This document shows positions 33,273-41,181 of a stretch of DNA of 41,181 nucleotides, piece after piece (position 1 is the first letter of the stretch; the number at the start of each line of letters is the position of its first letter). Source of the stretch: JASUTC01 sp035447925 (GTDB taxonomy: Bacteria; Thermotogota; Thermotogae; MWEM01); contig DAOTHY010000013.1 in the NCBI GenBank assembly GCA_035447925.1, forward strand, positions 1-41,181. The letters are read 5' to 3'. The notes under the pieces were generated by a model. The model ran no database searches. It saw only the letters and a program-made list of their open reading frames with translations, and was not told the DNA's origin. The translations under genes and the position numbers were made by a program.

Positions 33273-34200
33273 AATCATCAGGCAGTTTTGCCGTAAATTC
33301 CATCCATTGATTGGTATGAGGGTGAAAAATCCCTAATCTGATTGCATGAAGCATCTGCCTGGCGCAGGCGAAGTCTGCTGCTTTTGTGTTCTTGAAGGAA
33401 TAGGTTTCGTCACCCAAAACAGGGTGTCCGATGCTTCTCATATGAACCCTTATTTGATGCGTTCTTCCCGTTTTAATCAGCACACTCACCAAGGTAGCGC
33501 ATTGTGAAAATCTCTTGATCACCCTGTACTGACTCAAGGCATACTTTCCAGAATAATCCACCGTCATTTTTACCCGGTTACTGATATTTCTGGCAAGAGG
33601 TTTTTCAATTTGGCCGCTGTTTTCTTTTACAGCACCTTCAACAATGGCGAAATACTCCTTCTTGTTTTTTCGATCATGAAACTGTTGTGCAAGTTTTCTT
33701 AAGGCAAACTCTGTTTTTGCAATAATCATCACGCCGGAAGTATCTTTGTCCAAACGGTGAACAATCCCCGGGCGTTCAACATCTTCCCATTCCTTGAATT
33801 GTGAAAAATGATATAGCAAAGCGTTGACCAATGTTCCACTTGAGACGTTAGGCACAGGATGAACCAGCATATGCGGTGGTTTATTCAAAACGATGATATG
33901 CTCATCTTCGTGAATGATATCCAGTTTAATATTCTCAGGCTCAATTTTTATCTCCGGCTTTTTGGGTACATCCAAGTGGATGATTTCACCGGTTTTGATC
34001 TTGTAAGATTGTTTTTTAACCACGCCGTCAACACGAATCTTTCTATCCCGGATGGCTGATTGAATTATACTTCTTGAAACCCATTCCGGGGTATTTTCAC
34101 CAACGAATTTATCTAATCTCTCTTGTGCATGTTCTTCAGTCACAACCAGTTCGACCATTTCACTTTCAATTTGTTCATTGAAATGGTCTTCAGACGGCAT
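33208..34200 (-). CDS. rluD: Pseudouridine synthase, RluD/RluA type
   Basis: The 330-residue product has an N-terminal S4 RNA-binding domain (residues about 25-85; E-R-L-D-K-F-V and I-R-V-D-G) and an RluA-family catalytic domain. The catalytic Asp is in I-V-H-R-L-D-K-D-T-S-G, with V-L-N-K-P-P-H-M-L-V-H-P before it and G-R-T-H-Q-I-R-V-H-M after it. Members with this layout modify 23S rRNA. ATG 34200 is chosen because GGAG precedes it closely; it overlaps the end of smc by 11 bases. RluD is the closest match, but the exact uridine target cannot be deduced. Confidence 0.93.
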   Translation of the reverse strand: MPSEDHFNEQIESEMVELVVTEEHAQERLDKFVGENTPEWVSRSIIQSAIRDRKIRVDGVVKKQSYKIKTGEIIHLDVPKKPEIKIEPENIKLDIIHEDEHIIVLNKPPHMLVHPVPNVSSGTLVNALLYHFSQFKEWEDVERPGIVHRLDKDTSGVMIIAKTEFALRKLAQQFHDRKNKKEYFAIVEGAVKENSGQIEKPLARNISNRVKMTVDYSGKYALSQYRVIKRFSQCATLVSVLIKTGRTHQIRVHMRSIGHPVLGDETYSFKNTKAADFACARQMLHAIRLGIFHPHTNQWMEFTAKLPDDFKQALRILSSWTESSEPSHHK

Positions 34201-37200
34201 ACTGCTCCAGTTCCACAGCCATAACCAAGGAAATTCCGTTGGATTGTGTAATCCCGTATAGGATATCCGCAACTTCCATGACCAACTTATTGTGTGTGAT
34301 GACTATAAATTGAGACAATTCACGGCTTTCACGAATCAGATTCTTGAGTCTTTCCGCATTGAAATCATCCAAAGCAGCATCAACTTCGTCCAGAATATAA
34401 AAAGGTGAAGGGCTAATCTTCAACATGGAAAACACCAATGCAATACCCACCAGAGACTTCTCACCACCTGAAAGCAAGTACATCTTCTGTGATCGCTTTC
34501 CTGGCCTTTTAACAGATATTTCGATTCCCGTTTCCAACAGGTCTTTATCCGGTAGGATTTTTAGCTGCCCATTACCGCCACCGAAAAGGATTTGGATCAT
34601 TTCGTCAAAATATGTGTTGATCAGGTTGAAAGTCTCCATAAAAATCTTTTTGGCTTCGTCATCTGTCTGTTGTAGCAGTTCCTCAAGTGATTTTTTGGCT
34701 GATTCCAAATCTTGCTTTTGAGTGTCCATCTGGTTGAAACGATCTTCGACTTCGTTATATTCATCAATGGCATTTAGATCAACGCTTCCCAAGTATTTAA
34801 TCTTGTTCTCAAGGGATTCTACCTTTTCGGATATAGCCTTTTCTCCTTCTTCATCCAAAGAGATGTTTGCCAATTCTTCAGACTTAATATCCGCCTTAAT
34901 CATGCGTTCAATAAGTGTTTCAATATTGTATTCGATTTTTTGCACTTTCAGCTCGTATTGGTGCTCACTTTCCCTTAAACGCTCTCGCTCGTTCTTTAAA
35001 TCTTCCATTCGGTTTTCAGTATCTTCCAGTTTCTTCGCCATATTTTGACGATCTTCCTGCTGGTATTTCATGTTATCGTAGAGTTTTGAGACCTCACTCT
35101 TTAAACTTTTCAATTCTCTATCTAATTCTTCAACTTTTTCTTTTTCACCTTTTAATGCCTTTTCAAGGTGTTCCAGATTGTAGGTGTATTCATCCTCCAA
35201 TTCTCTGTTTTTAACCAACGTGTTTTCAATATCGTTCAGTTCTGCAGAATACTGTTTTTTCTTATCCCTCAAACTGTTCAATTCCATCTTGATGTCGTTG
35301 ATTTGATCCTGAAGGTTTTGAATTTCCTCCCGCTTTTCTTTAATGAACTGACTGACTTTAGACAACTTGTCTTTGGAGATGTGAATTTGGGTGGAAAGGG
35401 TTCCTTTTTCTTCAACAATGATTCCCTGTCGAGCCTTTGAGCCGGCAATCTTTGATGAATAATCCACTTTCATCTTTTCTAAATCCATCACTTCTTTGGA
35501 TAATTCCCCAATAGAATTGGTCAGTTCCTGCAGTGTTCTTCGAATTGAGGCGTTCTTGAGCATGATCTCATTCAATTCATTATCCAATGTCCGCTTCAGA
35601 TTGGTTACCTGTTCTCTTTCGTCTTTCATCTCACGCTCAGAATTTTCCAATGTGATAATTTTTTCACTAACGTGATCCAATTCATCAGAAATCTCATTTA
35701 ACCGAGCTGTTCTTGAAATCAGGGATGATTTTCTGTCATTTTTATAACTTCCACCGGTAATGGCCCCTCTGGCAGCTATGAGCTGTCCATCGAGGGTGAC
35801 GATCTGATTGGAGATGCCGTAATTCTTTTTCAGTTCTAATCCATCATCGATGGTTTTGACCAAAATGGTATCCATAAATAAGTATAAAGGCAGCTGGGCA
35901 AACTCATCGTTTGTTCTGGCCAATTCTGCTGCATATCCGACAAATCCGGGATGATTCTCATAGTTTGCCCCCTGAACAATCGGACGTGTCCTAAGAATGT
36001 CCATGGGAAGAAAGGTTGCACGTCCCAGGTTTTCTTCTTTTAAGATGTTCACAGCGTATTTGGCCGTTTCGGCGTCTTTTGTGACAATGTTTTGAGAGCG
36101 TGATCCGATGAGAATTTCAAATGCCATCTCGTATTCTTTATCCACTTCTATCAAATTGGCGATTACATCAATCATATTCCTTAATTCATGATCTTTCTGT
36201 TTCTTAATAAACAGGTCACGAACCGGTTTGGCAAACCCCGAAAATTCCCTGATTTGCCTCTCTAAAACCGCTTTTTCAGCATCCAGGTGTTTTTCCTGTT
36301 GAATATAGGAGTACTTTTTTTCCTCAATATCTCGAAGCTGTTTTTCTACTTCAGTTAGTCTTTCTTTGACCATTTCCAGTTCATCGATCAGTTCGGCTTC
36401 TTTTCTGGAACTATCAGACCCTCTGTTCCTAAGTTCGTCCAACTCCGACTGAAAGCCTTCCAAACGTTCTTGTTTGGTTTCCAGTTGATTGGCAATCACT
36501 TTGATTCTTTTTTCATTGTCTTCTATGGAATCTTCAAGTCGCAAGTACTCGTTTTCAAGTTGACTAAATGATTTTTCGGCTTCTTCCAAGGATTGCTGTA
36601 AATCAATTATGGATTGCTCTTCGTCTGAACAGTTTTGAGTCACCTGCTCTTTAGCCGTTCTCTTTTCCTCAAATTGATTCTCTACCTTTTCCAAATTTTC
36701 CTCTATGGTGGAGAGCATCATCCTCAGTTCATTTTTTCGATTCAGCAACTTTTCATCTTGGGATTTAAGATGATCCAAGTTCGTGATATTTTCAACGTAT
36801 TTGGATTCCTTTTCTGAGCAATTCTTTGCGTACATATTACGCATTTCGCTTAGGTGATCCTGACGCTCCTTGTATTCCTCCAGGACCGATGTAAATCCCT
36901 CTATTTCTTTATCTGAGTCATTATAGGTTTCCTTTAATTCTCGGTAAATGCTTTCCGTTTTTATTAATTCCTTTTGAATGTCCTTAATCCGAACTCGGTT
37001 TTCCTGAGTTTCTCTTTCCAGCTGCTCACTTTTATCCCGCCATTTTTTATTTAGATGCGAAAACAAAGTAAACTGACTGTCCTTCAGCTCGTTGTTATAT
37101 TCCAGGAATTTTTCAGCCCGTTTGGCTTTCAAATATAGGGATTTTTTTTGCTTGGTCAATTCATTCAGGATATCTTCGACTCTGGAAAGGTTGTCTTCTG

Positions 37201-37732
37201 TCGATTCAATTCTTGAAATGGTTTCTTTCTTCTTTCTTTTATAAACTGCTATTCCTGCTGCTTCTTCAACTAAATATCGGATTTCTTCAGGGGAGCTATT
37301 CAAAATCTTATCCACACGTCCCTGACTGACGATTGAATACAATTCTTTTCCGGCACCCGTCCCGGCAAAAAGGTCTTTAATATCCGTCAATCTCGCTTTA
37401 TCACCGTTAAGATAATAGGTGTTCTTGCCATTCCGAAGCAATTCTCTGGAAATCGAAATATCAGAACGATCGTCATTCTCAAACGTTAAAGTCACCAAGG
37501 CCTTTGATGAGGGAGAAAGCCCATCCGAGCCTGAAAAAATGACATCCGTTTTATCATTTGCACGGATATTTTTCATCGACTGCTCACCGTAAACCCATAA
37601 AATGGCGTCAACGATATTCGATTTTCCGCTTCCGTTCGGTCCGACTATAGAATTGATCCCGTTAGCAAGGTTTATTTCAACTGACCTGGCAAAGGATTTG
37701 AACCCCTCAAGATGTATTTGCTTTAGTTTCAT
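34190..37732 (-). CDS. smc: Chromosome segregation protein SMC
   Basis: The 1180-residue product is a full-length SMC. Walker A is G-P-N-G-S-G-K-S-N-I near residue 32, with the Q-loop region in A-G-T-G-A-G-K-E-L-Y. Two long heptad-rich coiled-coil arms flank a hinge (about residues 500-660, including G-R-A-T-F-L-P and A-A-R-G-A-I-T-G-G-S). The C-terminal head has signature L-L-S-G-G-E-K-S-L-V and Walker B F-Y-I-L-D-E-V-D-A-A-L-D-D. It forms the dimeric condensin that compacts and separates the chromosome; scpA and scpB are not in the window. rluD follows with an 11-base overlap. Confidence 0.98.
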   Translation of the reverse strand: MKLKQIHLEGFKSFARSVEINLANGINSIVGPNGSGKSNIVDAILWVYGEQSMKNIRANDKTDVIFSGSDGLSPSSKALVTLTFENDDRSDISISRELLRNGKNTYYLNGDKARLTDIKDLFAGTGAGKELYSIVSQGRVDKILNSSPEEIRYLVEEAAGIAVYKRKKKETISRIESTEDNLSRVEDILNELTKQKKSLYLKAKRAEKFLEYNNELKDSQFTLFSHLNKKWRDKSEQLERETQENRVRIKDIQKELIKTESIYRELKETYNDSDKEIEGFTSVLEEYKERQDHLSEMRNMYAKNCSEKESKYVENITNLDHLKSQDEKLLNRKNELRMMLSTIEENLEKVENQFEEKRTAKEQVTQNCSDEEQSIIDLQQSLEEAEKSFSQLENEYLRLEDSIEDNEKRIKVIANQLETKQERLEGFQSELDELRNRGSDSSRKEAELIDELEMVKERLTEVEKQLRDIEEKKYSYIQQEKHLDAEKAVLERQIREFSGFAKPVRDLFIKKQKDHELRNMIDVIANLIEVDKEYEMAFEILIGSRSQNIVTKDAETAKYAVNILKEENLGRATFLPMDILRTRPIVQGANYENHPGFVGYAAELARTNDEFAQLPLYLFMDTILVKTIDDGLELKKNYGISNQIVTLDGQLIAARGAITGGSYKNDRKSSLISRTARLNEISDELDHVSEKIITLENSEREMKDEREQVTNLKRTLDNELNEIMLKNASIRRTLQELTNSIGELSKEVMDLEKMKVDYSSKIAGSKARQGIIVEEKGTLSTQIHISKDKLSKVSQFIKEKREEIQNLQDQINDIKMELNSLRDKKKQYSAELNDIENTLVKNRELEDEYTYNLEHLEKALKGEKEKVEELDRELKSLKSEVSKLYDNMKYQQEDRQNMAKKLEDTENRMEDLKNERERLRESEHQYELKVQKIEYNIETLIERMIKADIKSEELANISLDEEGEKAISEKVESLENKIKYLGSVDLNAIDEYNEVEDRFNQMDTQKQDLESAKKSLEELLQQTDDEAKKIFMETFNLINTYFDEMIQILFGGGNGQLKILPDKDLLETGIEISVKRPGKRSQKMYLLSGGEKSLVGIALVFSMLKISPSPFYILDEVDAALDDFNAERLKNLIRESRELSQFIVITHNKLVMEVADILYGITQSNGISLVMAVELEQYAV

Positions 37733-37800
37733 TATGATGCCCCCACATCATCCCGAAAATATCGATAGGAAATGGATTTGAACACAGATTCTTTGAGCTG

Positions 37801-37806
37801 ATTATA
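37801..37806 (-). promoter_or_regulatory. Possible -10 box of smc
   Basis: TATAAT on the minus strand, about 70 bases upstream of the smc ATG. No consensus -35 is at the right distance, although TATTTG-TT-CAAATA, a small palindrome (37810-37823), overlaps the expected spacer. Confidence 0.35.
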
Positions 37807-37850
37807 ACATATTTGTTCAAATAATTCACTAAAGATGCCAAAAATGTATT

Positions 37851-37882
37851 CAAGCAAGACTGACATCCATCAGCCTTGCTTG
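37851..37882 (-). terminator. Terminator hairpin of the second GntR/ABC operon
   Basis: On the minus strand CAAGCAAGGCTGA-TGGATG-TCAGTCTTGCTTG is a 13-pair stem with one G-U pair and a six-base loop, followed within five bases by CATTTTTGG. It stands 11 bases after the stop of the last gene (37893). Confidence 0.75.
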
Positions 37883-37892
37883 TGTTTGTTTA

Positions 37893-38309
37893 TCAACCTT
37901 CCTCTTGATTTTGTGGATCGATAAAGGTAATTTCATCACTATAATATCCGATTAAGCTGTTCACTCTCGTCTCTGTTGTGCTTTCTCCTTTTATAATGAA
38001 CGAATACATCCCTTTTGATAGGGGAATTTGAACAAGTTCTTTCTGAGATTGGTCCTCAAGTTGATACACAATTCCATCCTGACCTTCAATCCAGACTTCA
38101 ATTTGTTCATTTTGAACATCATAAAAGGCTTGCACGTAAATTTTGGTGTCTTCCAAAACGACAAAATTATCTTTAATGTACAACCCACCGCTAAACGATC
38201 CGTTTGTCTTTCTTGTCAAGAGAAAGTGATTGGTGTTGACCATATAATTGATCGAAAAGACAAGGATGAAAATGGTGCAAATGAGAAAAATAAATCCTTT
38301 TATATTCAT
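37893..38309 (-). CDS. Hypothetical single-pass membrane protein
   Basis: 138 residues. It starts with one hydrophobic segment (I-K-G-F-I-F-L-I-C-T-I-F-I-L-V-F-S-I). An outward-facing beta-rich domain follows, with G-G-L-Y-I-K-D-N-F-V-V-L and K-G-M-Y-S-F-I-I-K-G. GAGGTG stands seven bases before ATG 38309, so the start is clear. It is the fourth and last gene of the GntR/ABC operon and 10 bases after the permease gene. The family is not recognised. By position it may be an accessory subunit or a substrate-presenting protein of the transporter. Confidence 0.7.
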   Translation of the reverse strand: MNIKGFIFLICTIFILVFSINYMVNTNHFLLTRKTNGSFSGGLYIKDNFVVLEDTKIYVQAFYDVQNEQIEVWIEGQDGIVYQLEDQSQKELVQIPLSKGMYSFIIKGESTTETRVNSLIGYYSDEITFIDPQNQEEG

Positions 38310-38319
38310 CTAATTCACC

Positions 38320-38961
38320 TCAATTTTTATATTCGTATCTTTTGGATAGAATAAAGTTGTTGATGTAAAAGAATCCGGCTGCAGCTACTGTAAAAAACAA
38401 AATGATTTCCGTCATAAACAATCCCATTTGAATAAATCCGCCAATATAATTGATTGCGAAGAGTATAAACGCAGCCAAAAGCACAAATGTTCCTACAATG
38501 TAATACCAACCGAACAGTTTACCCAAGAAGGCAATGAAGTTGAGAAAATTCAAAATTAAGTAAATGCTTAAAGTGATCATGATTAAGAACAACCCTCTGT
38601 CGGGAATATCATGCATTAAAAGCAACAAGTTCAATATTGCCGATCCGGATATCGTCAGAATGACATTTGTAATGTTAATCGTTCTCATGATTCGATTTCT
38701 GCTTACAGAAAAAATGGTAAACAAATCAAAATATACCGATCCGCATTTAGCGCCAAAAGCAACAAACATAGAATAAATCAGTATTGCACAGTAGAATGTT
38801 GCTGTGATTTGGAATTCTTTAAAATCAAATTCAGAAAAACCTGTAAAGAATAACGGTACAACGGTATTGAAAAAAAGGATAACTAAAAACGAGATCATAA
38901 ATGACCACATAAATTGGATGAAAAAAGTTCTCATCACTTTCATTGAATTATCTTTCTTCAT
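38320..38961 (-). CDS. ABC-2 type permease-like membrane protein
   Basis: The 213-residue product has about six hydrophobic segments (for example F-M-I-S-F-L-V-I-L-F-F and V-A-A-A-G-F-F-Y-I-N-N-F). It overlaps the 3' end of the ATPase gene by 14 bases when started at ATG 38961, which has GGTGG before it; ATG 38943 is an alternative just after the ATPase stop. Position, size and topology make it the transmembrane partner of the ATPase. It shows no clear sequence likeness by eye to the permease at 15922. The substrate is unknown. Confidence 0.75.
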   Translation of the reverse strand: MKKDNSMKVMRTFFIQFMWSFMISFLVILFFNTVVPLFFTGFSEFDFKEFQITATFYCAILIYSMFVAFGAKCGSVYFDLFTIFSVSRNRIMRTINITNVILTISGSAILNLLLLMHDIPDRGLFLIMITLSIYLILNFLNFIAFLGKLFGWYYIVGTFVLLAAFILFAINYIGGFIQMGLFMTEIILFFTVAAAGFFYINNFILSKRYEYKN

Positions 38962-39850
38962 TGTTTTCACCACCATTTGTCAAATAATAAAGGAGTTTCT
39001 GTAAACTGATCATGCTAATATCGATTTCATCGGTTTTCATTTGCCTCATGATCTGTTCATTAAGCGGTCCTTCTATCGAATAGGATGCCAAAGAACCAAT
39101 GATTTCTGTGTTCATGACTTTAAAATGTGATCTGTAAGACTCGATTGAAGCCTTTCTTCCCTGAAGGAGATAATAACGGTCCTTTAAAGCATCGATCGGA
39201 CTGTCAATAATAATCTCCCCTTCATCGATGATCAACACCCTTTCAAACATCCCTTCCAACTCGTTGATCAAATGTGAGGAAATGATAAAGGTCCTGGGAT
39301 TTTGAGAATAATCCTTTTGCAATTCTGCATAAAATATCTCTCTTGAAACAGGGTCAAGCCCCACATATGGTTCATCAAAAAGGGTGATGGGTGCTCGGCT
39401 GGCAAGGCCTATAATGATTCCAACGGTTGTTTTCATCCCTTTGGAAATTTTGTTGTATTTTTTATTTGTCCCTAGCTTGAACCGTTTGATGAGATACTGA
39501 GCATAATCCCTGTCCCAATACTCGTATAAATTAGCTGCCAAATCAAAGATCATTTTTAGTTTCATGACTTCAGTCATCTCAAATGTTTTACCCAATGTTT
39601 CTCTGGCCAAACAAATTTGTTTATGATTGTCAATGCTTTGAATAAAGTTTTTTTGGTCTATAATGATCTCTCCATTACTTTGAAGCAGCTGGTGGGCGAT
39701 TACTTTCAGAAGTGTTGTTTTGCCGGAACCATTTCGACCGATTAAACCCATAATCTGATTTTCTTCCAGGTTAAAACTCATGTTATTTAAGGCTTTGAAT
39801 TTATCGTAATAATAAGTGATGTTTTTAACACTTAATTTTGTCGGATTCAT
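38948..39850 (-). CDS. ABC transporter ATPase (YtrB-like)
   Basis: The 300-residue product has Walker A G-R-N-G-S-G-K-T-T-L near residue 36, a signature-like I-S-K-G-M-K-T-T, Walker B I-T-L-F-D-E-P-Y-V-G-L-D-P and switch His in S-S-H-L-I-N-E-L. The signature lacks the usual S-G-G/S-G-Q form, as in the other ATPase of this window. AAGGAGGAGG precedes ATG 39850, and the stop of the GntR gene touches this ATG (TAAATG). A C-terminal region of about 90 residues follows the nucleotide-binding core. It should power the permease encoded next. Confidence 0.92.
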   Translation of the reverse strand: MNPTKLSVKNITYYYDKFKALNNMSFNLEENQIMGLIGRNGSGKTTLLKVIAHQLLQSNGEIIIDQKNFIQSIDNHKQICLARETLGKTFEMTEVMKLKMIFDLAANLYEYWDRDYAQYLIKRFKLGTNKKYNKISKGMKTTVGIIIGLASRAPITLFDEPYVGLDPVSREIFYAELQKDYSQNPRTFIISSHLINELEGMFERVLIIDEGEIIIDSPIDALKDRYYLLQGRKASIESYRSHFKVMNTEIIGSLASYSIEGPLNEQIMRQMKTDEIDISMISLQKLLYYLTNGGENNEER

Positions 39851-40222
39851 TTATTCCTCCTCCTTGTATTCATTAATCATTTTGATAATATCCGTTTTCT
39901 TGATGTTGATTTTTTCTGCCTCTTTGAGCATTTTCAGAAGAAAATTTTCAAAAAACAACTTTTGTCTCTCGTTTTTAATAATATTTCCTGCTTCACTCTC
40001 AACAAACATGCCTAAACCCCTCTTTTTATAAAGTATGCCTTTATCCACCAGTAAATTCAACCCCTTTCTTGCAGTAGCGGGATTAATCTGAAAGGTTTCC
40101 GACAATTGATTGGTTGAAAAAACTTGATCTTCCTCTTTTAGATCTCCCGCAATAATCATATCCTCAATAATCTCAGCAATTTGCTGAAAAAGAGGCTCTG
40201 CAGAATCTTCGTTTAACTTCAT
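39851..40222 (-). CDS. GntR-family regulator, YtrA type
   Basis: The 123-residue product has the GntR winged HTH (P-L-F-Q-Q-I-A-E-I-I near residue 9; F-S-T-N-Q-L-S-E-T-F-Q-I-N-P-A-T-A-R-K-G-L) with a short helical tail, the YtrA plan. AAGGAGGTG precedes ATG 40222. Unlike the 14919-16934 operon, here the regulator is the first gene. It is followed directly by the ATPase and the membrane proteins. The long perfect inverted repeat at 40239-40272 lies between promoter and gene and is very probably its operator, giving autorepression. Confidence 0.92.
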   Translation of the reverse strand: MKLNEDSAEPLFQQIAEIIEDMIIAGDLKEEDQVFSTNQLSETFQINPATARKGLNLLVDKGILYKKRGLGMFVESEAGNIIKNERQKLFFENFLLKMLKEAEKINIKKTDIIKMINEYKEEE

Positions 40223-40238
40223 AAAACACCTCCTTCGC

Positions 40239-40272
40239 TAAGTAGTTAGTTAGCGTTGTAACTAACTACTTA
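40239..40272. promoter_or_regulatory. Perfect 14-bp inverted-repeat operator
   Basis: TAAGTAGTTAGTTA - six bases - TAACTAACTACTTA. The arms are exact complements. It starts three bases downstream of the -10 box and so covers the transcription start. Each arm also contains a tandem TAGT/TAGT half-site. The GntR product encoded immediately downstream is the expected ligand. Confidence 0.8.
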
Positions 40273-40275
40273 TGT

Positions 40276-40304
40276 ATTGTACTATATTCAAGTTGGTTTG
40301 TCAA
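40276..40304 (-). promoter_or_regulatory. Promoter of the second GntR/ABC operon
   Basis: Read on the minus strand: TTGACA (40304-40299), 17-base spacer, TACAAT (40281-40276). It drives the operon 40222 to 37893. Confidence 0.8.
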
Positions 40305-40340
40305 GCATTGAGAAAAAAATAAAATCGGTCTATTAATCGA

Positions 40341-40349
40341 TGATATAAT
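40341..40349 (+). promoter_or_regulatory. Extended -10 promoter of the 40379 gene
   Basis: TGATATAAT, 29 bases before the ATG. No -35 consensus. The promoter is back to back with that of the GntR operon. Confidence 0.5.
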
Positions 40350-40378
40350 TATCTATCTTTTTTTAAGGAGTGATGGAA

Positions 40379-41122
40379 ATGAAAAGACTTTTTTTAAGCT
40401 TGTCCTTATTGCTAATTGTTTCAACGATGATCTTTTCGGTCACATTCGATTTAACCGGCACATGGGTGGCATCTTTTGAACGACATGAAATGGATGAGGG
40501 GTTCCTAACCGCTTATGACGGACGAGTGATTTTTGTGTTTGAGCGACAAGAAGGCCATATCTTTACAGGTTATAAACAATTTATCGATCATTCCAATGAT
40601 TACGAAAGCGTCAAAGAACCTTTCAGCGGATTGATTGATTTTACAGGAAAAAAACTTTACTGTGCAGAACACACAGATGGATATCTGTTCGGAGATATCA
40701 TTTCAGAAAACGAGATTACGATGTATTATGTAGATTCTGAAGAATCAGCCATAGCAGTCTATTACACCCTGCAAAAAGAAAACACCATACCAAGCTTAGT
40801 TGGCCAATGGGCCTCCCAAACCGTAACTCGCTATGAAAAGACGACTGAACAGTTAGGCAAAGGCTTTAGCGGAACCTACTTTATCACTGAACAATATGGA
40901 CATATTTTCACCGGTTACAAATTACTCAAAACCAGTTTCACTGATGAACACCGTGAAGACCTTTCCGGAGTAATCTCCAAAGACGGAAAAAACATATATA
41001 TAGCAGAACACAACGACGGTTACGCCTTCGCCGACATCATAGACGCCAACACCATACACCTTTACTATCTGGAAGACACCAATTTAAAAACAACCTACCA
41101 AATTCTAAAACGAGTAGAATAA
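40379..41122 (+). CDS. Secreted protein with two tandem copies of one beta-rich domain
   Basis: The 247-residue product starts at ATG 40379, eight bases after AAGGAG, with a signal peptide (M-K-R-L-F-L-S-L-S-L-L-L-I-V-S-T-M-I-F-S). The mature part is a duplication. In copy 1 the repeated elements are L-T-G-T-W, G-H-I-F-T-G-Y-K, F-S-G-L-I, C-A-E-H-T-D-G-Y-L-F-G-D-I-I and M-Y-Y-V. In copy 2 they are L-V-G-Q-W, G-H-I-F-T-G-Y-K, L-S-G-V-I, I-A-E-H-N-D-G-Y-A-F-A-D-I-I and L-Y-Y-L. Each copy is about 110 residues. The pattern suggests a small beta-barrel or sheet, lipocalin-like, but no family is recognised. No Cys lipobox is seen. Function unknown; extracellular or periplasmic location is expected. 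Confidence 0.75.
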   Translation: MKRLFLSLSLLLIVSTMIFSVTFDLTGTWVASFERHEMDEGFLTAYDGRVIFVFERQEGHIFTGYKQFIDHSNDYESVKEPFSGLIDFTGKKLYCAEHTDGYLFGDIISENEITMYYVDSEESAIAVYYTLQKENTIPSLVGQWASQTVTRYEKTTEQLGKGFSGTYFITEQYGHIFTGYKLLKTSFTDEHREDLSGVISKDGKNIYIAEHNDGYAFADIIDANTIHLYYLEDTNLKTTYQILKRVE

Positions 41123-41134
41123 AGATAAACTTCT

Positions 41135-41160
41135 AAGCTGAAATTGCAAAACAGCTTTTT
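41135..41160 (+). terminator. Rho-independent terminator after the duplicated-domain gene
   Basis: AAGCTG (41135-41140), 11-base loop, CAGCTT (41152-41157) running into a T5 stretch, 12 bases after the stop codon. The stem is short, so strength is moderate. Confidence 0.55.
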
Positions 41161-41181
41161 CTTCTCAAGTCTTCATGAAGT

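Noticed and set aside
34425..36817. Several plus-strand frames opposite smc.
   Set aside because: They are shadows of a long, clearly conserved coding region and have no start signals.

Overview
The window looks like a chromosomal segment of a low-to-moderate GC member of the Thermotogota. The main argument is the RNase Z at 26040-26885. It has the length (281 codons) and local sequence pattern that I remember for the unusual Thermotoga maritima enzyme. A ROK-regulated sugar ABC operon and signal peptides ending in MSFA fit the same group. This is recalled family knowledge, not a search, and genus cannot be decided.

Layout. 1-3905 is an accessory, partly decayed stretch. It holds a two-gene operon for very small proteins (one a 49-residue secreted pre-peptide), a helical/HTH regulator split by a frameshift in a T7 run, a DUF4160-DUF2442 pair and a possible winged-helix fragment. 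3906-11611 is a minus-strand carbohydrate operon read malF-type permease, malG-type permease, substrate-binding protein, ROK regulator, GH31, GH15, with a clear promoter at 11583-11611. 11612-12117 is non-coding and contains an inverted pair of REP-like palindromes (BIME). 12118-14581 encodes a MocR-type regulator and an EamA/DMT transporter. 14848-16934 is a plus-strand ABC-transporter/GntR operon with a visible operator; its ATPase gene is interrupted by an assembly gap of 100 N that appears to be spurious.

17214-20729 encodes the most unusual protein: two TsaA/TrmO-like domains (the first incomplete) fused to a complete UvrA-type double ABC ATPase. A pentapeptide-repeat gene remnant lies just before it.

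21392-31449 is a tightly packed plus-strand operon of largely housekeeping functions: surE, def, fmt, a Fe-S PD-(D/E)XK nuclease, dxr, rplI, RNase Z, rnr, patatin, a degenerate patatin and comB. A TPR protein and uridine kinase follow from their own promoter. rluD and smc face them on the minus strand. 37851-40304 is a second GntR/ABC operon, with a perfect 14-bp inverted-repeat operator just downstream of its promoter. The window ends with a secreted protein made of two tandem copies of one domain.

Functionally, the carbohydrate operon imports an oligosaccharide and cleaves it inside the cell. The two GntR/ABC operons look like autoregulated export or stress modules. The long operon couples protein N-terminus formylation and deformylation, RNA maturation and decay, isoprenoid synthesis and lipid hydrolysis.
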